Source: JACDAV01 sp964626755 (lineage in GTDB: Bacteria > Chloroflexota > Limnocylindria > Limnocylindrales > CSP1-4). Taken from it: a DNA stretch of 64,000 nucleotides. This document shows, one piece after another, positions 25,546-33,614 of this stretch. Under the pieces are notes generated by a model. That model made no database searches. It was not told the DNA's origin and saw nothing but the letters and a program-made list of their open reading frames with translations. Made by a program: the position numbers and the translations under genes. Within the stretch, counting starts at the first letter, position 1, and every line of letters starts with the position of its first letter. The stretch is taken from positions 76,954 through 140,953 of the forward strand of contig CAZVGO010000005.1 in assembly GCA_964626755.1 (NCBI GenBank), in the 5' to 3' direction.

Positions 25546-25985
25546 CTCTCCAGCTTCGCGTCGACCGACAGCGCGACGTTGCCCTTCAGGGCGCCGCTGA
25601 TCGGGCAGCCGTCCTTCGCGGCGTCGGCCAGTTCGCGGAACTTCTTCTCATCGATCCCTGGGACCGTGCCGCGGACGCGGAGCTCGCTTTTCGTCACCTT
25701 CCAGCCGTCGCCGACCTTTTCGAACGTTACCTCCGAGCTCACCGCGAGGCGCGTCGGGGGTGTGCCACTCTTCGCCAGGCCATTGGAGAACGCCATCGAG
25801 AAGCAGGCCGCGTGCGCGGCGGCGAGGAGCTCCTCGGGGCTCGTCCGGCCGTCGGGCGACTCGGTCCGTGACGCCCAGCTGACCGGCAGGTCCCGAAAGA
25901 GGCCGCTCGTGCCGGCAGTGACGGTTCCCTTGCCGCTGAGCAGGTCGCCGGACCAGACGGCGTCGGCGCGCCGAGTTGCAGGCAT
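25542..25985 (-). CDS. OsmC-family peroxiredoxin
   Basis: 147-residue thiol peroxidase that reduces organic hydroperoxides. Catalytic cysteines are C61 (AHAACFSMAF) and C127 (KDGCPISGAL). GRTSPEELLAAAHAACF is the family's most conserved block and identifies OsmC/YhfA rather than Ohr. The start ATG 25985 has a GGAGGAGG site. Its stop overlaps the last bases of the convergent phosphotriesterase-homology gene (CTAG palindrome), so the two 3' ends are interlocked with no room for a terminator. Confidence 0.9.
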   Translation of the reverse strand: MPATRRADAVWSGDLLSGKGTVTAGTSGLFRDLPVSWASRTESPDGRTSPEELLAAAHAACFSMAFSNGLAKSGTPPTRLAVSSEVTFEKVGDGWKVTKSELRVRGTVPGIDEKKFRELADAAKDGCPISGALKGNVALSVDAKLES

Positions 25986-26185
25986 CTGTTCCTCCTCCAG
26001 GCGTGGTGTTTCGACGCTCCGGCCAGTCATCGTCCCACAGGTCGAGTGGTGCCGTGCGGGGCGGTCGGGACCTGTCCTGTCGGGCTGGCAGCCGGTCGCC
26101 GCAGGGGCGCGCCCGTACCATCCGCCTCGCGGTTCGGGACGCGCGGGGGATTCCGCCACGGCGCCCGTCCGGCGACAGTCCGGGC

Positions 26186-27034
26186 ATGTCCTTTCCCGTC
26201 CGCCGCCACGTCCCCCGTCACGCCGTGCTCGCCGTTGCCGCCCTCGTCGCCGTCGCGGCCCTCGGCGGCCGGCCGGCGTCCGTCGCCGCCGCGGACCTGA
26301 CCGTGCCCGAAGCCGAGCAGGAGGTCGTGCGGCTGCTCAACGTGGAGCGGGCGAACGCCGGCCTCGTCGCCCTCCGGGTGGATACACGGCTCAGGTCGAT
26401 CGCTCGAGCCCGATCTGCCGACATGGTCGCGAAGGGCTACTTCTCGCACACCCAGCCGGACGGACGGAACGTGTTCAAGCTCCTGACCGCCCGATCGATC
26501 AAGTGGTACGCGGCGGGCGAGATCATCGCCTGGAACAACTGGCCTTCCATGGCCGACTCGGCCAGCCAGGCGCGGGACGGCTGGATGGGATCGTCGGGCC
26601 ACCGCTCGATCGTCCTGTCCGGCTCGTACAACTACTTCGGGATCGGCCTCGCGGTCGACGTCGCGACCGGCAAGCGGCTGTGGACCGGCGTCTTCATGAA
26701 GGGGCCCGATCGAACCGGCGGCTGGGTCGCATTCGAGCCCGTCGCCGAGCCCATCGCGGCGGCGGTCACGGGCGCGGCCGCGCGGCACCGGACCGTCACG
26801 GTCTCGTGGCGCGGCGGCGACATTCCCCTCTCCGTGCTCACCGCGGGCCTCCGCCATTACCAGGTCCAGGTCCGAACCGACGGCGTCGGGCCGTGGCGGT
26901 GGTTCTCGCGCGCCACCACGACGCCAAGCCGGGCCGTGCGGCTGTGGCGGGGCCACACGTACGTCTTCCGCGCTCGTGCCTGCGATCGCGCCGGCAACTG
27001 CGGCCGCTGGCACAACCTCGGCCTCAAGGGCTGA
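26186..27034 (+). CDS. Secreted CAP/SCP-domain protein
   Basis: 282 residues: signal peptide (about 1-35), CAP domain (about 40-170) and a C-terminal beta-sandwich domain similar to fibronectin type III. The CAP part contains VVRLLNVERANAGL, YFSHTQPDG and SSGHRSIVLSG with a plausible His-Glu/His metal site. Bacterial CAP proteins are common secreted or cell-wall proteins without a settled activity. Start ATG 26186 is used because the signal sequence begins there. The C-terminal block (about residues 190-282) ends CDRAGNCGRWHNL with a likely disulfide. Confidence 0.8.
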   Translation: MSFPVRRHVPRHAVLAVAALVAVAALGGRPASVAAADLTVPEAEQEVVRLLNVERANAGLVALRVDTRLRSIARARSADMVAKGYFSHTQPDGRNVFKLLTARSIKWYAAGEIIAWNNWPSMADSASQARDGWMGSSGHRSIVLSGSYNYFGIGLAVDVATGKRLWTGVFMKGPDRTGGWVAFEPVAEPIAAAVTGAAARHRTVTVSWRGGDIPLSVLTAGLRHYQVQVRTDGVGPWRWFSRATTTPSRAVRLWRGHTYVFRARACDRAGNCGRWHNLGLKG

Positions 27035-27043
27035 CCGCCGACC

Positions 27044-28321
27044 TCACCCGAGGAACGCGCGGACGGCCGCGACGAACGGCGCCAGCCGCCTGACTCGCGG
27101 CAGCGCCACCCGGCGCGAGCCCCCGAACCGCCTGTGCGCCTCGAGCGCAGCAGCGAACGCCTCGACGAACCCCTCGTTCGCGAGCGGGTCGAAGCCGTCC
27201 TCCCACCACAGGCCGAGGACGCGGAGCGTTCCCGTGCGCCGCTCGATCCGCGGCTCGATCCGGCCGACGAAGCGATCGCCGTACAGCAGCGGCAGGACGT
27301 AGTAGCCCCACTTCCGTTTCGCCGCGGGCACGTAGACCTCCCAGAGGTAATCGAACCCGAACAGCGAGCGCAGGAGCTGGCGGTCCCAGGCGAGAGGGTC
27401 GAGCGGGGCGAGGAACGCGGCGCCCGGGGCGGCCCCGTTAGGAGGCGACGAGGCGGCCACCTCCGCTGCCGCCTGTTCGAGGATCGGCAGTTCCGCCGCG
27501 ACGACGAACCGCTCGCCCCGGAGGCCCTCGACCTGGACCGGCACGATGCTGCCGTCCTCGACGAGCTCCGCATGGAGCTCGCGCCGCGTGAACTGGGGGC
27601 CATCCGGCTTCAGCAGCCCCGGCGCCGTGTTCATCCAGATCTCGGCCGACCCGGACCGACCGAGCAGACCGTGGGCCCGGAACCGGGAGAAGAGGCGGTG
27701 ACGGCGCTGCTCTCGCTCGGGGCGCCGCTCGGCGAGCAGGTCCGCCGGGATCAGCCGCTCGATGAGGTCGTAGACCCGCCGGTTCCCGTCCCGCCGGGCG
27801 AGCCCCAGGATGCCCGCTTGCGCCAGCGCCTCGAGAATCGCACGGACCTGGTTCGTTGGGCGCCAGTACCAGTCGATCGCAGCGCGCGCCTCGACGTCCG
27901 TCGAGCTGAGCGGTCCCGTGCTCCGGATCCGCTCGAGCAGCTCCTCGACCAGCGGTGCGTGCTCCTCGAACGTCGCCCGGCCGTGACCCTCACTGAAGCG
28001 ATCCCACGACAGCCGGTACCACGGCAGCTCCGCGCTCGGGAGCAGGCTCAGGCCCTTGTTATACGCCTCGAACAGGGCCCGCTCCCCGTAGAGCAGGCGG
28101 TCGGTCCAGGCTCGCTCGTACCGCGCGACCCGGGCGAGCAGCACGAGGTCGTGGTTCCGCCCGGCAACCTCGAGCGGGTCGAACTGGATCGAGCCCAGGC
28201 GGTCGAACACGCGCATGACACTGGCCGGCTCCGGCGGCAGCGACCGGGGCGGCGCGAGGTGGTGACGCAGGACGAGGAACCGGCGCGCGACGGCGGCCGG
28301 CACCGCGAGGGCGGGTGTCAC
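27044..28321 (-). CDS. AlkX/YcaQ-like DNA glycosylase (winged-helix family)
   Basis: 425-residue protein of the winged-helix HTH_42/AlkZ superfamily, which excises bulky or cross-linked bases from DNA. The catalytic tripeptide, a beta-hairpin Q-x-D in E. coli AlkX (YcaQ) and Q-x-Q in Streptomyces AlkZ, reads QFD here (Q46-D48 in GSIQFDPLEV), so this belongs to the AlkX type, active on interstrand cross-links. Three winged-helix units span about residues 8-300, and the last part holds LWWEDGFDP. The start GTG 28321 has TACGAT 6 bases upstream. It lies alone and is convergent with the CAP gene. Family call is firm, exact lesion range inferred. Confidence 0.8.
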   Translation of the reverse strand: MTPALAVPAAVARRFLVLRHHLAPPRSLPPEPASVMRVFDRLGSIQFDPLEVAGRNHDLVLLARVARYERAWTDRLLYGERALFEAYNKGLSLLPSAELPWYRLSWDRFSEGHGRATFEEHAPLVEELLERIRSTGPLSSTDVEARAAIDWYWRPTNQVRAILEALAQAGILGLARRDGNRRVYDLIERLIPADLLAERRPEREQRRHRLFSRFRAHGLLGRSGSAEIWMNTAPGLLKPDGPQFTRRELHAELVEDGSIVPVQVEGLRGERFVVAAELPILEQAAAEVAASSPPNGAAPGAAFLAPLDPLAWDRQLLRSLFGFDYLWEVYVPAAKRKWGYYVLPLLYGDRFVGRIEPRIERRTGTLRVLGLWWEDGFDPLANEGFVEAFAAALEAHRRFGGSRRVALPRVRRLAPFVAAVRAFLG

Positions 28322-28327
28322 CGGGCG

Positions 28328-28333
28328 ATCGTA
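28328..28333 (-). promoter_or_regulatory. Candidate -10 box (leaderless) for the AlkX-like gene
   Basis: Minus-strand TACGAT, 6 bases before GTG 28321. It supports GTG 28321 as the start. Confidence 0.5.
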
Positions 28334-28481
28334 CGAGAGGATGATGCCGGGATGTGACCGGTTCGCCGGCCGATCGGGCGTGCTGCGATGGGCTTGCAAC
28401 CCTGACGCAGCCGGTCACGGTCGGTTCGAGACATGCGAACCCCGATCCTTGAGTGAGTCAATCCATGCCGAGGAGGCTGCC

Positions 28482-29003
28482 ATGCCAGAAATCAAGTTCC
28501 CGGAAGTGAAGATGCCGGAGTTCAAGCTCCCCGAGGGCCTCCGCGACATGAGCCGCGAGGACATCCAGAAGGCCATGTCGGACGTGCACATGCCGGACGT
28601 GAAGATGCCGGACGTGAAGCTGCCGAAGCGGTCTGACATCGCGAAGAGCGTCGAGAAGGCGCTGCCGTATCGCTCCGGCCCGTCGCCGGTGCTGTTCGCT
28701 GTCCTCGCGATGCTCGGCGGCCTGATCGTCGGCTGGATCCTGGCGACCTCGCCGACGACGGCGCCGCGGATCAATGCCGCGATGAGCGGAGTCCGTCAGA
28801 AGATCGACGAATGGCGGACGAGCCCCGACCTCGACGACGAGCTCGACAGCGCGCCGGAGGCGTTCCGCGACGCGTTTCGCGCCCCGACGACCGCGGACAA
28901 GGCCACGAGCACGACCTCGGTCGGCTCGAACGGCGGCGCCGGCGTCGGTCCGGGACGCCGCTCGGAGAAGTCGGCGACAGAGAGCGTCACCTCGGAGCGT
29001 TAG
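28482..29003 (+). CDS. Small single-pass protein with xPxxK pentapeptide repeats
   Basis: 173 residues, not recognised. The N-terminus is a run of five-residue units of the form [MFL]P[ED][VIF]K: three tandem units at residues 1-15, a partial one at 16-19, two at 37-46 and another start at 47-49. At DNA level the copies at 28590-28604 and 28605-28619 are identical 15-mers. A membrane helix follows at about 70-88, then a Ser/Thr-rich tail. The start ATG 28482 has a perfect AGGAGG site. The alternation of apolar, Pro, acidic, apolar and Lys suggests an extended charged surface or self-assembling strand. Function unknown. Confidence 0.7.
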   Translation: MPEIKFPEVKMPEFKLPEGLRDMSREDIQKAMSDVHMPDVKMPDVKLPKRSDIAKSVEKALPYRSGPSPVLFAVLAMLGGLIVGWILATSPTTAPRINAAMSGVRQKIDEWRTSPDLDDELDSAPEAFRDAFRAPTTADKATSTTSVGSNGGAGVGPGRRSEKSATESVTSER

Positions 29004-29061
29004 CCCGCCTCGCACGATCGCCCCCGGTGACCGCCGGGGGGGATCCCTTGAATCCGGCGCG

Positions 29062-29067
29062 TATACT
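29062..29067 (+). promoter_or_regulatory. Candidate -10 box (leaderless)
   Basis: TATACT, 7 bases before GTG 29075; the best match to the consensus among the leaderless-type boxes here. Confidence 0.55.
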
Positions 29068-29074
29068 GCGTCCC

Positions 29075-29302
29075 GTGGCGCCCAACCCACCGTATTTTGC
29101 GACAGTCGTCGTCGCCATCGTCCTGATGGTCGTGGGACTTTCCCTCGAAGGCAGCCTCTTCTCCGTGGCTGCCCTGAACACGCTCGTCGGCGACCTCACC
29201 GCGGCAGTCGGGATCGCCGTGTCTGCCGAGCAGATCGGCCGCATCCTCATCGTCAGCTCGCCGACATTGCTGATCGTCGGCTCGCTGGTCCGGGGAATCT
29301 GA
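29075..29302 (+). CDS. Small two-helix membrane protein
   Basis: 75 residues with two hydrophobic segments, about 8-28 and 50-72, and no recognised domain. The GTG start has a TATACT box 7 bases upstream and no ribosome site. It overlaps the next small membrane gene by one base (TGATG), so both would be made from one mRNA. Unknown function. Confidence 0.6.
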   Translation: MAPNPPYFATVVVAIVLMVVGLSLEGSLFSVAALNTLVGDLTAAVGIAVSAEQIGRILIVSSPTLLIVGSLVRGI

Positions 29303-29505
29303 TGGCCCGTCGCCGGAGCAACCAGGCGCCCAGGATGGGCACGATCCTGGTCGCGCTGCTGCTCACGGTGTTCGCCGCGCTCGTCTTCTTCACGAGCCTG
29401 CTGCCGGGCACGATCGCCGGCTTCGCGAGCGGGACCCTTGCGCTCTACGCGGCGGTCATTGCCTTCGTGATCCTGCTGCTCGGTGTCTTCGTCAAGGGCA
29501 TCTAG
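29302..29505 (+). CDS. Small two-helix membrane protein
   Basis: 67 residues: basic N-terminus (ARRRSNQ), then two membrane helices at about 14-34 and 43-66. It has no soluble domain. It shares a one-base start/stop overlap with the preceding 75-residue protein, which suggests a small two-component membrane complex. Not recognised. Confidence 0.6.
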   Translation: MARRRSNQAPRMGTILVALLLTVFAALVFFTSLLPGTIAGFASGTLALYAAVIAFVILLLGVFVKGI

Positions 29506-29527
29506 GACCACGCCCTGGGACGGCAAC

Positions 29528-30142
29528 TCACGGCAATACAGCGAGGCCCCTGGCGGCGTCCTCCTGGGTCTCGGCCGTCACCCCGAACACCGTGTCGCCC
29601 CTGAAGTAGATGTAGCTCGTGGTTCCGGCCGCGTCGAGGATGACCCAGACGTCCTTGCCGCCCACGTTCGACCGGGTTGGGCGCGTGCCGGTGTCCTGCT
29701 CCTGGGCGTCGATGAACAGCTGCTCGAACCGGCCCCCGTCGGCACCCTTGATCCGGAACGCGATCAGGCCGATCCCGGCGCATTCCGGGCCCGCCACGCC
29801 GGCACCGGCGACCGAGACGTCGGCGTCCGACCGCCCGAGTGCGGCAACGACCCCGGCGAACGCCTCGTCGTTGGCGACGAACTCAGCGCCGGTGAAGCTG
29901 AACTTCTGCGTCGTCTGGCCGCAGAACTCGCTCGGGAGCTGAGCTTCGAGGTCGACGTCGGGCTCGAAGGACGGGATCTCGAAGCTCGGCAGATCCTCCG
30001 GAACGGACGTGGCCGGTGGCGGGGTCGTGACGACGGCCGGCGACGTCGTCGGGGCGGCGCTGCCACCGCACGCGGCGATCCCGAGCGCGAGCACCGCGAG
30101 GATCGCAACGAGGCGGCCCAGCGGGGCGGGTCGGTGGGACAT
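29528..30142 (-). CDS. Lipoprotein of unknown function
   Basis: 204 residues. Signal and lipobox LGIAAC at the N-terminus, then a Thr/Pro-rich linker of about 35 residues, then a globular domain of ~150 residues with two cysteines (FCGQT and PECAG). The domain pattern, with SYIYFRGDTVFGV near the end, resembles small lipoprotein domains of actinobacteria and Chloroflexota; no function is known to me. Start ATG 30142 has a GGAGGAGCT site. It is divergent from sufB. Confidence 0.72.
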   Translation of the reverse strand: MSHRPAPLGRLVAILAVLALGIAACGGSAAPTTSPAVVTTPPPATSVPEDLPSFEIPSFEPDVDLEAQLPSEFCGQTTQKFSFTGAEFVANDEAFAGVVAALGRSDADVSVAGAGVAGPECAGIGLIAFRIKGADGGRFEQLFIDAQEQDTGTRPTRSNVGGKDVWVILDAAGTTSYIYFRGDTVFGVTAETQEDAARGLAVLP

Positions 30143-30236
30143 CGGTAGCTCCTCCAGGGCTTTCCGCGACCGCCGCGGGATGGCTTCAGGGCGGATTGGG
30201 AGGGACAGGGTACCGCGCCGCCCGCCGGGGGACCCG

Positions 30237-30265
30237 TTGACGGTTTGGACCGTAATTCCGATAAT
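30237..30265 (+). promoter_or_regulatory. Sigma70-type promoter of the suf operon
   Basis: TTGACG (30237-30242), 17-base spacer, GATAAT (30260-30265), then a ~50-base leader and AGGAGA before ATG 30323. This is one of the few full -35/-10 pairs in the window. A weak CCGA..TCGG dyad overlaps the -10. Possible regulators are IscR or SufR, but no gene for one is near. Confidence 0.6.
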
Positions 30266-30322
30266 GGCACTCGGATATAGCAAAACGCCCTCACGACGGC
30301 CCCTGGCCGTCCAGGAGACTCG

Positions 30323-31726
30323 ATGACGACGACGCGCGAGGCTGTTGCCGACCGGCGCGACCAGTACGCCTTCCACGACGACATCGTCTACCTCAAGGAG
30401 ACGAAGCGCGGCCTCACCCGCGACACCGTCCGTGAGATCAGCGGCTTCAAGGACGAGCCGGACTGGATGCTCGAGTTCCGGCTGCGCGCCTACGACCATT
30501 TCGTCAAGCGGCCGATCCCCATGTGGACGGACGGTCTGGACAAGATCGACTTCGACAAGATCGTGTACTACCGCAAGCCGTCGGACCGCGAAGAGAAGTC
30601 GTGGGACGATGTGCCCGAGAAGATCAAGGCGACGTTCGAGAAGCTCGGTATCCCGGAGGCGGAGCGCAAGTTCCTCGCCGGCGTCGGCGCCCAGTACGAC
30701 TCCGAGGTGGTCTACCACAGTGTCCGCGAGGAGCTGACGAAGATCGGCGTCGTGTTCATGGGCACGGACCAGGCGCTCGTCGAGCACCCCGAGATCTTTC
30801 GCAAGTACTTCGGCACGGTGGTCCCGCCGGAGGACAACAAGTTCGCCGCCCTCAACAGCGCCGTCTGGTCGGGCGGCTCCTTCGTCTACGTCCCGAAGGG
30901 CGTCGAAGTCCCGCTCCCGCTCCAGGCGTACTTCCGGATCAACGGCGAGAACACGGGCCAGTTCGAGCGGACGCTGATCGTGGTCGACGAGGGCGCGAAG
31001 GTCCATTACATCGAGGGGTGTACTGCGCCGATCTACGCGACCGACTCGCTGCACGCGGCAGTGGTCGAGGTCATCGCGCTGCCTGGCTCAAAGGTCCGCT
31101 ACACGACGATCCAGAACTGGTCGAACGACGTCTACAACCTCGTCACGAAGCGCGCCCACGCCCACGAGAACTCGACCGTCGAGTGGATCGACGCGAACAC
31201 CGGGTCGCGCAAGACGGTCAAGTTTCCGGCGATCTACCTGCGCGGTGAAGGCGCGACCGCGGACATCATCAGCGTCGCGGTGGCCGGCAAGGGCCAGCAC
31301 CAGGACACCGGCGCCAAGGCCGTCCACCTCGCCCCGAACACGAAGAGCCGGATCGTCTCGAAGTCCGTCTCGAAGGACGGCGGCCGGGCGACGTATCGGG
31401 GCCAGCTCAAGGTCGCCCCCGGCGCGACGAACGTCGTCGCCAGCGTTCGCTGCGACGCGCTTATGCTCGATGACCAGAGCCGGAGCGACACGTACCCGTA
31501 CATCGACATCCAGGAAAACGACACGACGATGACCCACGAGGCCACCGTCGGGAAGATCAGCGCGGACCAGGTCTTCTACCTGATGAGCCGCGGCCTGACC
31601 GAGAACGAGGCGCAGAACCTCATCGTCCAGGGCTTCCTCGAGGTCTTCACGAAGGAGCTCCCGATGGAGTACGCGATCGAGTTCAACCGCCTCGTGAAGC
31701 TCGAGATGGAGGGCTCGCTCGGGTGA
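30323..31726 (+). CDS. sufB: Fe-S cluster assembly protein SufB
   Basis: 467-residue core scaffold of the SUF system, which with SufD and the SufC ATPase builds Fe-S clusters. Length and sequence are canonical: the N-terminal YLKETKRGLT block, FVYVPKGVEVPLPLQAYFRIN, EGCTAPIY with the scaffold-region Cys, ADIISVAVAGKGQHQDTGAKAVHL, and SDTYPYIDIQENDTTMTHEATVGKI with the cluster-region His/Glu. The promoter is a clear TTGACG/GATAAT pair. The next genes are sufD and a Rieske ferredoxin. No sufC, sufS, sufU or sufT is within the window, so the locus is an incomplete SUF cluster. Confidence 0.97.
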   Translation: MTTTREAVADRRDQYAFHDDIVYLKETKRGLTRDTVREISGFKDEPDWMLEFRLRAYDHFVKRPIPMWTDGLDKIDFDKIVYYRKPSDREEKSWDDVPEKIKATFEKLGIPEAERKFLAGVGAQYDSEVVYHSVREELTKIGVVFMGTDQALVEHPEIFRKYFGTVVPPEDNKFAALNSAVWSGGSFVYVPKGVEVPLPLQAYFRINGENTGQFERTLIVVDEGAKVHYIEGCTAPIYATDSLHAAVVEVIALPGSKVRYTTIQNWSNDVYNLVTKRAHAHENSTVEWIDANTGSRKTVKFPAIYLRGEGATADIISVAVAGKGQHQDTGAKAVHLAPNTKSRIVSKSVSKDGGRATYRGQLKVAPGATNVVASVRCDALMLDDQSRSDTYPYIDIQENDTTMTHEATVGKISADQVFYLMSRGLTENEAQNLIVQGFLEVFTKELPMEYAIEFNRLVKLEMEGSLG

Positions 31727-31742
31727 AACGGCGCGGCGGCCA

Positions 31743-33149
31743 GTGCGCCCGCTGACCGCTGCCACGCCGGCCACGGCCCAGGCGGCCTCGCCAGCCCGAC
31801 CCCGGGCCACCCGCCGCAGTCCGACAGACCTCACCTTCCAGCTCGACGAGACGCTCGTCGAGCAACTCGCCGCCGCTGGGCCCGACTGGCTGGCGGCCGA
31901 TCGCCGGGCGGCACTTGCCCGCTTCCGCGCGCTCCCGATCGAATCGAATCGGCTCTACACGCCGTACGTCGACCTGCGGGCGGCCGACCTCGAGGCTGTA
32001 CGGGCATACGAGGCGCCGGCCGGGGAGGCGCGGGGTCGGGTGGCACTCCCCGACGGAACGGCCGCGCTCGCGGCCGTCCGCGAGGATGCCGTCGATGCCC
32101 TGGAGCTCGACGACGACGCCCGCGCGGCCGGCGTGACGATCGAGACTCTGGGCGGCCTCATCCGGCGCGACCCGGCGGTGGCACGGGGCCTGCTCGAGGG
32201 GCAGACCTCGCTGCCGGTGGACGATGCGCTCGCGCAGCTGACCCGCGCGGGCTGGAACCAGGGGATCGCGGTCCGCGTACCGGCCGGCGTGAAGCTCGAC
32301 CGGCCGATCGTCCTGCGCTGGACGGCCGGCGCCCCGGGTCGAGCGCTCCTCACGCGGACGATCGTCGAGGTGGGCGACGGCGCGGCGGCGTCGCTCGTCG
32401 AGGAGCTCCTCGGTCCGGCCTCGACGCCGGCGGACGGCGGCCAGGCGCTGTTCAGCGGAACGCTCGAGGTACGCCTCGGCCGGGGAGCGGAGCTGGCGGT
32501 GGCGAGCATCCAGGACTTCGGCCCCGGGCAGGTCGCATTTCAGCATCGGAACGCCCTGATCGGCGAGGGCGCGTCGCTCCACTGGGCCCTCGCCCAGCTG
32601 GGTGCCCGGCTCGTCCGGTCGCGGGTCGACAATCGGCTGGTCGGGGATCGGTCGAGTGTCGAGCAGGTCGAGATCGTGTTCGGCGCGGAGGACCAGCTGT
32701 TCGACCTCACCTCGTACACCCGTCACATCGGCCGGGACACGACCGGCAACCTCCTGTCGAAGGGCGCCCTCCTCCACCGCTCGCGGTCGTACATGAAAGG
32801 CCTGATCGTCATCGAGCGGTCGGCGATCGGCACCGACAGCTTCCTCGGCGAGTTCGGAATGAACCTGTCGAGACAGGCCCGCGCCGTGGCGATCCCGTCG
32901 CTCGAGATCGACCAGCCCGACTGCCGTCGGGCGGCCCATTCATCGTCGGTCGGCCCGATCGACGAGGGCCAGCTGTTCTACCTCGAGTCGCGCGGCATCC
33001 CGCCGGACGAGGCGCGCAAGTTCATCGTCCTCGGCTTCCTCGAACCGGTCGTCGCCCGGGTTCCGCTTGCCGAGACCCAGGACCGGCTGCGCGAGCTGCT
33101 CGAGGCGAAGTGGGCTGCAGGATCGGCCTCGACCCCGGCGGCCGCGTAG
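31743..33149 (+). CDS. sufD: Fe-S cluster assembly protein SufD
   Basis: 468-residue partner of SufB. The C-terminal beta-helix ends with the shared SufBD signature: SSVGPIDEGQLFYLESRGIPPDEARKFIVLGFLE. The N-terminal third (about 1-140) is variable, as is normal for SufD. The start GTG 31743 follows sufB by 16 bases, and there is no terminator between them. SufD aids iron entry and cluster formation in the SufBC2D complex. The stop at 33149 is followed by a large hairpin before the ferredoxin gene. Confidence 0.94.
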   Translation: MRPLTAATPATAQAASPARPRATRRSPTDLTFQLDETLVEQLAAAGPDWLAADRRAALARFRALPIESNRLYTPYVDLRAADLEAVRAYEAPAGEARGRVALPDGTAALAAVREDAVDALELDDDARAAGVTIETLGGLIRRDPAVARGLLEGQTSLPVDDALAQLTRAGWNQGIAVRVPAGVKLDRPIVLRWTAGAPGRALLTRTIVEVGDGAAASLVEELLGPASTPADGGQALFSGTLEVRLGRGAELAVASIQDFGPGQVAFQHRNALIGEGASLHWALAQLGARLVRSRVDNRLVGDRSSVEQVEIVFGAEDQLFDLTSYTRHIGRDTTGNLLSKGALLHRSRSYMKGLIVIERSAIGTDSFLGEFGMNLSRQARAVAIPSLEIDQPDCRRAAHSSSVGPIDEGQLFYLESRGIPPDEARKFIVLGFLEPVVARVPLAETQDRLRELLEAKWAAGSASTPAAA

Positions 33150-33178
33150 GCCCCGCTACCCAATCGTGTGCCCTCGCC

Positions 33179-33248
33179 GATGACCGTCGGCTGCATAGGA
33201 ACACGGGGGAGGCCCGGGGTCGGGCTTCGTATTCCGCCGACGGTCATC
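33179..33248 (+). repeat. 70-base inverted-repeat hairpin between sufD and the Rieske ferredoxin gene
   Basis: Arms GATGACCGTCGGC (33179-33191) and GCCGACGGTCATC (33236-33248) pair perfectly over 13 bases; the 44-base loop can add GGAA (33198-33201) with TTCC (33232-33235). No T-run follows, so it is not a standard terminator. It may be an RNA processing or stability element, a protein-binding site or a small non-autonomous insertion. Confidence 0.7.
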
Positions 33249-33267
33249 ACTCCTCGGCGCCCGTGAA

Positions 33268-33603
33268 ATGAGGCGGATCGATCTCCTCGCGCTCGACGAG
33301 GTGCCCGAGGGAACGATGAAGATGGCCTCGGTCGACGGTGTCGATCCGGTCCTCGTGGTCAACGTTGACGGGGAGATCCGGGCGATGCAGGGGATCTGCA
33401 GTCACGAGTACTTCGAGCTCGACAAGGGCTTCCTGACGCGCGGCTCGCTGACCTGCGCGCTCCACCTCTCGCGCTTCGACCTCGTGTCCGGCGAGCCACT
33501 CGACCCGCCGGCGGAGCTGCCGCTCGCCCTCTACGCGGTCATCGTCGAGAATGGCCGGATCTTCATCGAGATCCCGGACGGGCCACTGCCGGTCAACGAA
33601 TAG
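33268..33603 (+). CDS. Rieske-type [2Fe-2S] ferredoxin
   Basis: 111 residues. Rieske cluster ligands C44-x-H46 and C63-x2-H66 (ICSHEYFELDKG...TCALHLSRFD) are complete; spacing is that of small soluble ferredoxins of the biphenyl-dioxygenase or nitrite-reductase small-subunit class. Size and the lack of a membrane segment exclude the bc1-complex Rieske protein. It follows sufD on the same strand after a 118-base gap with a 13-base-pair hairpin. Rieske ferredoxin genes near suf genes are found in several phyla, so it could be an electron carrier for Fe-S assembly, but the role is inferred. No ribosome site is obvious. Confidence 0.9.
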   Translation: MRRIDLLALDEVPEGTMKMASVDGVDPVLVVNVDGEIRAMQGICSHEYFELDKGFLTRGSLTCALHLSRFDLVSGEPLDPPAELPLALYAVIVENGRIFIEIPDGPLPVNE

Positions 33604-33614
33604 CGACCGGGTGG

